From: a virus
Virus record (IMG/VR): IMGVR_UViG_3300025098_003626
Coordinates: 1 to 64,000 of that record
Direction: 5' to 3' (one strand)
DNA length: 64,000 bases
Below the pieces are notes generated by a model. The model saw only the letters and a program-made list of their open reading frames with translations, was not told the origin of the DNA and did not search any database. Of the stretch, positions 56,176-63,847 are shown piece by piece. A program made the translations under genes and the position numbers. Within the stretch, counting starts at the first letter, position 1. Every line of letters begins with the position of its first letter.

Positions 56176-56505
56176 ATGGAGTCAGAACTAACAAACGTAA
56201 TTAAAGACTTAGGATTTCCAGTAGTTGCCGCTCTAGGTCTTGGTTACTTCATTTACTTTATTTGGAAATGGGTTACAGAAGTTATTGATCCTGTTATAGG
56301 TCAAACTATGGGTACACTAATTAAATTAGTTGACCGTGTGCGTATGTTAGATAATGATATTATTCGCTTAAACACAAAGTTAAGCATGGTATTAGAAAAC
56401 GAAGCCAAACTAGATAAAAAACGTAGAGCTGAACTAGAAGAAATAGTTTCAAAATATACAGACATAACAAACGACCCATTTAATACAACGGGTACAAAAG
56501 ATTGA
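56176..56505 (+). CDS. Small membrane protein with coiled coil (paralogue B)
   Basis: The 109-residue protein repeats the layout of paralogue A: KDLGFPVVAALGLGYF and a membrane segment (about 12-34), then an amphipathic helix and a coiled coil with Asn/Lys-rich heptads, ending in a polar tail. Duplication followed by divergence is likely. It overlaps the Cys-rich ORF after it by 4 bases. Confidence 0.65.
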   Translation: MESELTNVIKDLGFPVVAALGLGYFIYFIWKWVTEVIDPVIGQTMGTLIKLVDRVRMLDNDIIRLNTKLSMVLENEAKLDKKRRAELEEIVSKYTDITNDPFNTTGTKD

Positions 56506-56666
56506 TAGGGCCAGTTCGCTACTGTGAGAGTTGCGGACATAGATGTCACTGTTACCAACCAGACTGCAAGGAGTGTGTGAATGATGTATGCACAAACTGC
56601 AAATGTAAAGATTCCAATGGAACACTACATAGCAAAACTAAAGGAACACGAAGCAAAGAGACTTAG
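56502..56666 (+). CDS. Cys-rich small protein, TTG start
   Basis: The 54-residue frame from TTG at 56502 has ten Cys within about 28 residues (CESCGHRCHCYQPDCKEC, then CTNCKC), enough for two zinc sites or a metallothionein-like cluster. It overlaps another small ORF in a different frame over 86 bases. The Cys density is hard to explain by chance in AT-rich DNA, so the frame is probably real. Confidence 0.55.
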   Translation: MIGPVRYCESCGHRCHCYQPDCKECVNDVCTNCKCKDSNGTLHSKTKGTRSKET

Positions 56667-56718
56667 TACTAACGAGCGTAATGCTTATTGGAAAGCGTAC
56701 TTACTTACTTCGAAGTAG
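56581..56718 (+). CDS. Small basic helical ORF, 45 residues
   Basis: The ATG at 56581 has GGAG upstream and encodes a helical, Lys/Glu-rich protein (YAQTANVKIPMEHYIAKLKE...). It overlaps the Cys-rich frame by 86 bases and the convergent cyclase stop by 14 bases. Either or both small frames may be used; this one has the better start signal. Confidence 0.45.
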   Translation: MMYAQTANVKIPMEHYIAKLKEHEAKRLSTNERNAYWKAYLLTSK

Positions 56719-58753
56719 CAATAAACACACCGGACCAGTCTTTAGGAAGGTCTTGTGTTTTCTGGAATTCACAACGTTCAATCCACATGTCATAGTATGC
56801 ACTCATTTTGCCATCAAAGTGGCTGTGTAGTGTATTACATAATTCTATTGCTTTGTCAAAGTCTTGTGCTAGATATGCTTTGTGCATTTCTTCATGCTTA
56901 CGTTGTGCTGTACGCCAAGCAGGGCGTCTATTATCTAACACTGTCCATATTGTAATACCTACAGTTTTACCTTTAACTGCTAAATCGTCGATTTTTAAAT
57001 AGAAAAAGTCGGTTTTAGTACGTTGGTATGTCGCATCTCCAACAAGTAATACACATCCGTATTCTTTACACTTGCTTTCAATACGAGCGGCTGTACTGAC
57101 TGAGTCTCCAAGGACGTCATAACTGTGTCGGGCTGTTGAACCCATCTCGCCAAGATAGCCAAGCCCAGTATTAATACCAGCCCCCATACCCACTGGGGGT
57201 CTTCCTTCTTTGGTAATCTTATCATTAAATATCTCCACTGCTTTTAACATATCCAATCCGCATTGTACTGCTGTCTTTGGATGTTGCGGATCTTCAATTG
57301 GTGCATTGTGTACGTGCATACTTGCATCGCCAATGTACTTAATAACCATACCGTCTGCGTCAAGTATAGGTTGTGTGATGGCATCCATGTAACCATTCAT
57401 AATTTTTGTTAGACCTTTTACATCATCACCAAATGATTCACCTAATGGTGTAAAGCCTCTTAGGTCTGAGAAACAAATTGAAACTTCTTTCTTCATACCA
57501 TCTTTTATAAGTGCAGGATTCTCTTGTAGCATACGTACTACTGTTGGTGATGCATATCCTGCAAACTGTTTTTTGATTGCTTGTTTCTGTGCATACTCAC
57601 TTACAAATCTATTAAAGATTGCATGTAAGCCTACTACAAATACAGTTACCATAGGCATTGTACCATCTAACAAGTACAAATAATTAACCCATGCATAATG
57701 TACACTATAGGTGAGTCCTCCCACAAACGCAACTAATATTCCTCCAGCCAACCAGTAAGGGGCAAACCTTCCAACGCACACCAGTGCTATGCCTAGTAGT
57801 CCGGTTGTGATAAGCTCTGCTAAGAATGCCCAATAGGGACGCTCAATTTGATCGCCATCTATCACAGTTTGAAGTGTTACTGCGGCCGGTATATAGTTGT
57901 GTTGTGGTCCAGTCGGACTAGCGATTAAACCACCTATGCCTTCTGCGGTTACTCCTATAATAACAGTCTTCCCTTCAAACGATCTATAATCATCTGAGGC
58001 CGCACTAATAGTTTCAAATTGTTTATTCCATCTCAACCATATCTGTGCATTAGGATCTGTTTTTATAATTGGGTAACCAGGAACTCGTACTGCTTCTATT
58101 CCACCACCAGCTTCTTTAACTTGGTAACTAGGGTTTCCTGTTGCTACACGAATAACTTCAATTGCTAAAGCGGGATACGTGTCTTCGCCGACACGCATTA
58201 GGAGTGGTACTCGTCTTACAACACCGTCGATTTCTGGGTTAGTGTTCAACACGCCCACACCGTCAGCATTATCTCCTAGCAATTGGATTGGTCCTAACAT
58301 TCCTGGCCATTCAAACATATATGGCACAGGATCACCAATTTTCGCAATGCCTCGAGGGACCGCATTACGATTGGCTTGGGTACTTCCTACTTGTGCTATT
58401 ACAACACCGTTACCCGCAAGTGCTTCAGCTAATTGAATATCACCACCTAGTCTATCTGTCTCAGACATGATAACAGGAATTACGATGATACCAGCACCTG
58501 CTTCGCGAAGTTTCCAGATTATATCTGCAATTATATCACGCTTCCAGGGCCATTGCCCGTACTTTTCAATGGCGGCTTCGTCAATGGTCACGATGCCGAC
58601 GTCCTGGGATAATGTTGCCTTATCAGTTTGTTGAAGTAAGTCGAATTGCTTAAGGCGAGCAGTCTGCACTAATTGACCATCTGTGTAATGCAGACCTATC
58701 ATAATGAACGCTGTGACAAACGCCACAGTCCAATGTGTAATATACTTCGTCAT
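56705..58753 (-). CDS. CHASE2-domain adenylate cyclase
   Basis: The 682-residue protein has an N-terminal membrane segment (about 8-23), a periplasmic CHASE2 sensor domain (about 28-290, with VGIVTIDEAAIEKYGQWPW and GKTVIIGVTAEGIGG), then three hydrophobic segments (about 305-375) and a cytoplasmic class III cyclase domain (about 425-610). Metal Asp residues are in FSDLRGFT and KYIGDASM; Lys in IKYIGD and Asp in YDVLGD fit adenylate rather than guanylate specificity. The usual Asn in GDxVN is Ser (GDSVSTAAR). A TPR-like tail follows. It would make cAMP in response to an envelope signal. A late octamer ends 4 bases before the ATG. Confidence 0.92.
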   Translation of the reverse strand: MTKYITHWTVAFVTAFIMIGLHYTDGQLVQTARLKQFDLLQQTDKATLSQDVGIVTIDEAAIEKYGQWPWKRDIIADIIWKLREAGAGIIVIPVIMSETDRLGGDIQLAEALAGNGVVIAQVGSTQANRNAVPRGIAKIGDPVPYMFEWPGMLGPIQLLGDNADGVGVLNTNPEIDGVVRRVPLLMRVGEDTYPALAIEVIRVATGNPSYQVKEAGGGIEAVRVPGYPIIKTDPNAQIWLRWNKQFETISAASDDYRSFEGKTVIIGVTAEGIGGLIASPTGPQHNYIPAAVTLQTVIDGDQIERPYWAFLAELITTGLLGIALVCVGRFAPYWLAGGILVAFVGGLTYSVHYAWVNYLYLLDGTMPMVTVFVVGLHAIFNRFVSEYAQKQAIKKQFAGYASPTVVRMLQENPALIKDGMKKEVSICFSDLRGFTPLGESFGDDVKGLTKIMNGYMDAITQPILDADGMVIKYIGDASMHVHNAPIEDPQHPKTAVQCGLDMLKAVEIFNDKITKEGRPPVGMGAGINTGLGYLGEMGSTARHSYDVLGDSVSTAARIESKCKEYGCVLLVGDATYQRTKTDFFYLKIDDLAVKGKTVGITIWTVLDNRRPAWRTAQRKHEEMHKAYLAQDFDKAIELCNTLHSHFDGKMSAYYDMWIERCEFQKTQDLPKDWSGVFIATSK

Positions 58754-58757
58754 ACTG

Positions 58758-58765
58758 TATTTATG
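58758..58765 (-). promoter_or_regulatory. Late promoter octamer CATAAATA before cyclase
   Basis: CATAAATA on the minus strand ends 4 bases before the cyclase ATG, so any transcript from it would be leaderless or start within the first codon. Confidence 0.5.
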
Positions 58766-58978
58766 TTACTTTGTGAGGTGTGAAGATTTTATTATTTCAC
58801 GCTGTTCTAGTTGTTGTTTGAACATTGCTCGAACTTCAGGTGCGTTGTCTGTTGCTTCTAAGAACTGTAATATACCGCTCCAACTGTTGCCCATAAACAG
58901 TATCCAACCGTCCTTGTATAATACGCTACGGCTGTTTAAATTTTTGAAGTAGAAGTTTTTATAGTGATATTCGTTCAT
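58766..58978 (-). CDS. Small hypothetical protein in curli module
   Basis: The product has 70 residues from the ATG at 58978 (a GTG one codon earlier also keeps the frame). It is soluble and aromatic-rich at the start (NEYHYKNFYFKNL), with a helical basic C-terminus. It lies between the second curlin-repeat gene (9-base gap) and the cyclase (12-base gap), so it is probably part of the operon. The function is unknown; it may be a small regulator or chaperone. Confidence 0.55.
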   Translation of the reverse strand: MNEYHYKNFYFKNLNSRSVLYKDGWILFMGNSWSGILQFLEATDNAPEVRAMFKQQLEQREIIKSSHLTK

Positions 58979-58987
58979 CACTAATAT

Positions 58988-60418
58988 TTAGTTTTGGGTA
59001 ATAGTAGTTGTGCCACAACCATTTGCGTTTACACAATTTTGATTTATTGAATATACTTGTCCTGTTGAACTATCTTGTGTAAGATCAAGTCCTGAGTCAT
59101 AACCTGACATTGAGATACTAGCATTGTGATTGCCACTTCCGTCTTGTGTTATGTCAACTGTTTGATCGTTACCTACTGCTATTTCTGTATAGTGAGATCC
59201 TGATCCCCATTGGTTAACATCTATATCGTTGTCATCACCTTGTACAGAAATAAATGCTTTTTTATCACTGTCATTTAACTGGCTGGTATTAACATTATTA
59301 ATATCTCCATCTATATCTACTGCAATATAGTGTCCGTTGTTACCTACAGTATTATTATGATTTTGTGTAATACTTAATATATTAGAGTCACCGTCAATAT
59401 CAAACTCAACTCTATTATCATCTGCACCTGTTGTAACTCCTTGGTCAACTGTTGTTGTATTAGAGTTGCCAGTAATCCCAAACAATATAACATTGTTTTC
59501 ACCTTTTTGTTTGAGTGTAGTGTTGTTATTATCTCCAACTATCTCTGCTTTTGCTAAACTGCCGTTACCTGCAATAAGATTGTCATCGCCGTCTTGTACG
59601 ATAGTAAGTGTATTGCTGTCTCCTATTTGTTCAATGTATACACCGTTGCCACTGTGTGTTACACCTCTGGCTGTTGAGATCTGATTAGTTTGTGCATTGC
59701 TTATACTTGAAGTATATGTTGTCGTTGTTGCAACTAATCCTGCTTCTGTCATTGCACGAGTTAGGAAGTCTACCATGTTATTACTATATTGATGTGTTGA
59801 TAGTAATTGTCCATAACCAAATGAAACTGTAATTGATCCACCATTACTACCATACTCCCAATTATACCAAGTGTTCCAACTACTGCCTGTACTATTTTTT
59901 GCCATTGCTGTACCGCCACTTGCTGTAAACAGTTTGTCTGGTCCTGGCAATGTGTTTTCACTTGATGTGCTTGAAGCATAATCGCCTACCGCATATGAAC
60001 CCCAACAGGTATTACAACTACCTGCTATATACATACTTCCTACACTTAATTTACTTTCAACCAACGATTCAATGCTACCTATTCTATTGGTTGCTCCGTT
60101 GGGTGCAAGAATGACTACGTGTCCTCCGTTGCCTATAAAACTTTCATAGTTTGTTTTACACGTACTGCCACAGTTTGAAGTTCCTGCTATATCAATTACA
60201 AGTTCTTTGCCTGATAGATCATTTGAACTTACTGTGCCACTTGTACTTCCTGTCACAGTAAAACCTAAATCTTCAAGTTCACTTTTTAAATGATTGTAGT
60301 GTGAACTTGTGTTTGTTCCACCTGTGCTGTAATATATTAAGGCATCATTTGCCCAACTAGTTGTTGGACTGAATAATAGTAATACTATTAGTGCCTTCGC
60401 TACCCAATCTATAGTCAT
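58988..60418 (-). CDS. Secreted curlin-repeat protein with large N-terminal domain
   Basis: The start at 60418 (MTIDWVAKALIVLLLFSP...TTSWA, signal peptide) is chosen; a TTG start further up is less likely. The product has 476 residues. Residues about 25-240 form a Gly/Ser-rich alpha/beta domain (ALIYYSTGG, KELVIDIAG, GGHVVILAP) with four Cys in two CxxxC-like pairs, reminiscent of a class-I amidotransferase-like fold. The rest has curlin-type repeats (YIEQIGDSNTLTIVQDG, DNNNTTLKQKGENNVI, GDSNILSITQNHNN). It overlaps the fecR-like gene by 62 bases. It is probably exported through CsgG. Confidence 0.85.
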   Translation of the reverse strand: MTIDWVAKALIVLLLFSPTTSWANDALIYYSTGGTNTSSHYNHLKSELEDLGFTVTGSTSGTVSSNDLSGKELVIDIAGTSNCGSTCKTNYESFIGNGGHVVILAPNGATNRIGSIESLVESKLSVGSMYIAGSCNTCWGSYAVGDYASSTSSENTLPGPDKLFTASGGTAMAKNSTGSSWNTWYNWEYGSNGGSITVSFGYGQLLSTHQYSNNMVDFLTRAMTEAGLVATTTTYTSSISNAQTNQISTARGVTHSGNGVYIEQIGDSNTLTIVQDGDDNLIAGNGSLAKAEIVGDNNNTTLKQKGENNVILFGITGNSNTTTVDQGVTTGADDNRVEFDIDGDSNILSITQNHNNTVGNNGHYIAVDIDGDINNVNTSQLNDSDKKAFISVQGDDNDIDVNQWGSGSHYTEIAVGNDQTVDITQDGSGNHNASISMSGYDSGLDLTQDSSTGQVYSINQNCVNANGCGTTTITQN

Positions 60419-61511
60419 ATAGGAAGAAATCTCCTTGTTCAATATCTAGTGTGTAATCGTGTCTAGTATTTAATCTTAATCTAATAAAACCGCCTTGTTC
60501 AAAGTCTTCACGTTGCCATACCCAGTGCGGTTCTATTTTGTCTAATCTAATTTGTGTTTTAGGATCAAACCCTACCTTAGGAACATTTGATAATAGTCTT
60601 GCGTTTTGTCTTTTTAATTCATCTTGGAACAATGCCGCTAGTGCTTCATTAAGTTTGTCTAGCATGTCATGTAGCATGTCAGCTAACATGTAATCAGTTT
60701 CGTCTAGTGCTGTTTTCCAAATACCTTCAATGCTATCTTTGAGTGCATCGCCTTCTAAGCCGTCAAACTCTAAAAAGTCAACACCTAAGAAGTCTGCTAG
60801 TTTTCTACGTCTTTGCATTTCTGCTTCTGAGTATTCATCAATAGGTGTACGCTTACGCAATAGTAATAGGTTGTTGATTTGGTCTTCGCTTAGATCTAAC
60901 AGTACTGGCGGTGTTGGCTTACGCATACCATGTACTGTTGCTGTTGCCTGGAACGCTTGATTCATAATAACCATACCAGCATCTGTTTCTACAGTAATTT
61001 CTCCTACGTAGCACATGCCTGCTGTATCACAACTAGGCAATAGTGTAATCATTGACCCGCCCACTTCATCTACGACCATTACGAAGTCTGTACCACGAAC
61101 ACCAATAGTAGCACTAGGTGTTCTTATCTTTACATTCTGTTTGTATTTTTTTGCAATTTGGCCACTTGCATAACGCACTGTGCCTAAACTTGCTTTGAGG
61201 GAAAGTGACCCTACATCGTTTGCTGGGTCGTATACAAACTCGTCAATTACTAGTCTTGATTGTTCTGTAAGTTCAACTCTTGTTTCGTCAACAAAGTCAA
61301 TACGCATAGTACCGTTTGCTGTAACAGCAGAGTCCATGCTTTGAACACCAACACCTGCGTCTCCTTCAATAACAACATCGCCGTCTCTTTCAAGTACACC
61401 TGATCCTTTGATCTGTCCGATCTCTCCTACATTACCATATGCAGGTCTAGCTATAATAGCTATTACTATCAAACCTAGGAGCAGAAACCATGTATACTTG
61501 TTCGGCGCCAT
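60357..61511 (-). CDS. FecR-domain periplasmic protein
   Basis: The product has 384 residues from the ATG at 61511, which has AAGGA at correct spacing. A signal peptide (about 1-25) precedes a FecR domain (about 45-180: GTMRIDFVDETRVELTEQSR, LSLKASLGTVRYASGQIAKK, VKIRTPSATIGVRGTDF). The C-terminal half is charged and helical, ending in a beta segment. In bacteria such FecR-domain proteins are often next to CHASE2 cyclase genes. It lies between two curlin-type genes in the operon and may sense or organise the envelope. Confidence 0.85.
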   Translation of the reverse strand: MAPNKYTWFLLLGLIVIAIIARPAYGNVGEIGQIKGSGVLERDGDVVIEGDAGVGVQSMDSAVTANGTMRIDFVDETRVELTEQSRLVIDEFVYDPANDVGSLSLKASLGTVRYASGQIAKKYKQNVKIRTPSATIGVRGTDFVMVVDEVGGSMITLLPSCDTAGMCYVGEITVETDAGMVIMNQAFQATATVHGMRKPTPPVLLDLSEDQINNLLLLRKRTPIDEYSEAEMQRRRKLADFLGVDFLEFDGLEGDALKDSIEGIWKTALDETDYMLADMLHDMLDKLNEALAALFQDELKRQNARLLSNVPKVGFDPKTQIRLDKIEPHWVWQREDFEQGGFIRLRLNTRHDYTLDIEQGDFFLYDYRLGSEGTNSITIIQSNN

Positions 61512-61520
61512 TGTCATTCC

Positions 61521-62270
61521 TTAGTCGCTTTGTGTTATATCAACGTCTTGATCATCACCAGCAAAATCAGCGTCAACCATATTATCGTTGACTCCACTTT
61601 GTGTAACTGTATAACTACTTGCACCGCCTGTAGCATCAATTTTAACTGTGTGTCCTGCACTGTCGCCGTCACCACTTATGTTAATATCAACTACATTACC
61701 TGCACCACTTGATGTTAAATTGTTTCCACTAGCCGCACCGCCACTTGCTGTGCTTGAACTATTGTTTACAGTAACCGCAACCAATGCACTTTTGCCGTCA
61801 ACGTTTGAGTTAATAACGTTTCCGTCTCCAGTGATTGTGAATCCAATTGTAGATCCATCTGCATCAGCTGTATCGCCAATGTCAAATGTAAATGCGTTTG
61901 AATCACCTGTTGCTGTAATATTTAAAGTTATGTTTTCACAATTGGTTCCACTTGTACTATCACAACTTAAATCCACTGTGTTACTATCTCCTGTAAACAC
62001 CCATGTACCAGTATAAGTGTCACCTTGGATATCTGCTACGATTGTGTTTAAGCTACCTGTTTGTGTTATAGCAAATGTCATCGAGTCACCATCTAAGTTT
62101 ACGTCTGTTGTTGATGTACCGATTACGTTATTTGCTCCGTCTTGCACAATATCTAAATCTAATGTATCACCCACTTGCTCAATGTATATGTCGTTAGCCA
62201 AAGCAGGAGCCACACTAAAGATTAGTAGTACTAATGCTGTTAAGCTATTTGAAATGTACTTTCTTGTCAT
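61521..62270 (-). CDS. Secreted curlin-repeat protein, CsgA-like
   Basis: The 249-residue protein has a signal peptide (about 1-25, ending APALA). The mature part starts NDIYIEQVGDTLDLDIVQDG and continues with Gly/Asp/Thr/Asn-rich repeats containing Q-x-G and N-x-I patterns (ITQTGSLNTIVADIQG, TVTQSGVNDNMVDADF), like CsgA/CsgB beta-arcade repeats but more acidic. Two Cys are near the middle. It shares its first repeat with the larger protein. It is likely an amyloid-forming subunit. It overlaps the csgG gene by 26 bases and has GAGGGA upstream. Confidence 0.85.
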   Translation of the reverse strand: MTRKYISNSLTALVLLIFSVAPALANDIYIEQVGDTLDLDIVQDGANNVIGTSTTDVNLDGDSMTFAITQTGSLNTIVADIQGDTYTGTWVFTGDSNTVDLSCDSTSGTNCENITLNITATGDSNAFTFDIGDTADADGSTIGFTITGDGNVINSNVDGKSALVAVTVNNSSSTASGGAASGNNLTSSGAGNVVDINISGDGDSAGHTVKIDATGGASSYTVTQSGVNDNMVDADFAGDDQDVDITQSD

Positions 62271-63237
62271 TGTTGTCCCTCGTTGTATTTGTTATTATTT
62301 TTTCTTCAGCTTCTATAGGCCAACATAAATCTTTCTCGCTACAGTACAATCTAGCTTTAGGCCATTTTTCCAATGCATCTTTTAATGGTAATGGTCTCAG
62401 CTTAGGCACCTCGCCTTTGTATTTTGTACTGACCTCTTTAAACTTCCAAAGTCCTTCCTTTTCACCTTCATATACCAGTTGCACTACACCTGCTTCAATT
62501 GCCGCCCTTACAGCATAATTTACTGGCTCGTTAACAGAGTAACCTGTCTCCGACTCTATCAATTTAGTTCCCATATCTAAGAACTTAAATACGTCTGCTC
62601 CAGACCTTGAACTTGCAATAGTTTTTTCTGTTGCAATACTCAATAACACCTTTCCAGTGCTAACTGATACAATTCTCATCACTACTGTGACTGTATCAAC
62701 TCTATACTCAGTTTGTGCGCCTACTCCAAGATATCTTGCACCAGCACCTCCAATAGCTACATTGCTATCGTAACCAATAATGCCGCCTTCAAGTATCAGT
62801 CCTGCAAATACCATTGGCTTTAATGCTCTTGGACCGTTCGGTAAGTTTTTCTCGTATACTTCTCTAGTGTTACGGATCAACTGTCTTTCTTTAATCAAGT
62901 TATCCATACCTATACGTTCAACAACTTCGAACCATGTTTTGTTGCCTATATCTTGCAGAGCTTTTATAACCCAAACCTCTGAACCTTGCGTTACTGCACT
63001 AGATAGATTAGCAATATTATCTGCAGGTTTACGTTGTCCAGTTTTATCTGAAAAACTATAAACTGCAATAGTAATTTTCTGCCCGTCTAACTCAGGAACT
63101 GCAATCATCCTGTCTGCTAATGGAGCCGGCTGTATCCTTGGTGGACCAGCATTTTCCTTTATAGCCAGTGACTGTTGCATTGTTCCACTGCATCCAGTTA
63201 GTAACAATAAGCCTATGATAGTTAAGATCTTGTTCAA
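62245..63237 (-). CDS. csgG: CsgG-like outer-membrane curli secretion lipoprotein
   Basis: The 330-residue protein has a lipoprotein signal with lipobox LTGC (Cys16). Conserved CsgG segments are KITIAVYSFSDKTGQRKPAD, FEVVERIGMDNLIKERQLIR and GGIIGYDSNVAIGGAGARY with the transmembrane hairpins. It forms the nonameric pore that exports curlins across the outer membrane. A TTG start overlaps the csgF stop by 4 bases. A C-terminal extension (about 280-330) with two Cys is longer than in E. coli. Confidence 0.94.
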   Translation of the reverse strand: MNKILTIIGLLLLTGCSGTMQQSLAIKENAGPPRIQPAPLADRMIAVPELDGQKITIAVYSFSDKTGQRKPADNIANLSSAVTQGSEVWVIKALQDIGNKTWFEVVERIGMDNLIKERQLIRNTREVYEKNLPNGPRALKPMVFAGLILEGGIIGYDSNVAIGGAGARYLGVGAQTEYRVDTVTVVMRIVSVSTGKVLLSIATEKTIASSRSGADVFKFLDMGTKLIESETGYSVNEPVNYAVRAAIEAGVVQLVYEGEKEGLWKFKEVSTKYKGEVPKLRPLPLKDALEKWPKARLYCSEKDLCWPIEAEEKIITNTTRDNNDKKVHFK

Positions 63238-63704
63238 AAGTTAAAATTCCCTGAGCCTGGTATTTCAATAGTAGTAGTGCTTCCATCTTCTTCAACAATG
63301 GTTAGCGTAATTGCTCCTGTTGTTGTGTCTTTAGCCCACGATATTTGCGAACCTTCGATTTCTGCTGATCCACTGTTTGCACAACTATTACCACAATCAG
63401 CGAACATACTATCTACCATTTGCTTACTTAACGTTGCGTAAATTCTTGACTCAACGTTCTTAATAAACTTATTCAGGGTAGTATTTTCTAACTCTCGTTC
63501 TAATCTTTTAGCCTCTGCGTTTGCCTCATCTTGTAAATCTTTCTTTCTATTAAATTGTAGTTGCTCAACACTTAAAACATGTGACGAGTAACCATTTCCA
63601 TAATGGAAAGCTGGAGATTTAAAACCCCAAGTAAGTTCGGCGGCCACTGGCTTGCTGATTAATAACATAATTGTAACGCCTATGTATATAATACTTTTGT
63701 ACAT
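63234..63704 (-). CDS. csgF: CsgF-like curli assembly factor
   Basis: The 156-residue protein has a signal peptide (about 1-22, ending VAAE), then LTWGFKSPAFHYGNGYSSHV, corresponding to the N-terminal CsgF segment that plugs into the CsgG pore, a coiled-coil middle (QLQFNRKKDLQDEANAEAKR) and a C-terminal beta domain ending GSGNFNF. CsgF helps nucleate fibres at the cell surface. It is the first gene of the module, with a GATAAATA late octamer and a TAGGAG site upstream. Confidence 0.85.
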   Translation of the reverse strand: MYKSIIYIGVTIMLLISKPVAAELTWGFKSPAFHYGNGYSSHVLSVEQLQFNRKKDLQDEANAEAKRLERELENTTLNKFIKNVESRIYATLSKQMVDSMFADCGNSCANSGSAEIEGSQISWAKDTTTGAITLTIVEEDGSTTTIEIPGSGNFNF

Positions 63705-63725
63705 TTGTCAGACTCCTATATATGA

Positions 63726-63733
63726 TATTTATC
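63726..63733 (-). promoter_or_regulatory. Late promoter octamer GATAAATA for the curli module
   Basis: GATAAATA on the minus strand lies 21 bases before the csgF ATG. A perfect TATAAATA lies further upstream at 63773-63780. Confidence 0.65.
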
Positions 63734-63762
63734 AGATCGTAATAGTGTTGCCTCCCTCACGC

Positions 63763-63804
63763 TTTACACATCTATTTATATATAGGTGTAAATAATTTTA
63801 CACC
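63763..63804. promoter_or_regulatory. Repeated TTTACAC/GTGTAAA elements upstream of curli module
   Basis: TTTACAC (63763), GGTGTAAA (63785) and TTTACACC (63797) form nested inverted repeats; the last two make an 8-bp dyad with a 4-base loop. They lie between the curli module and the divergent plus-strand gene. Confidence 0.55.
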
Positions 63805-63847
63805 AATATAACATACTTACGTATAGATAAGCATACTAAATACTTTT

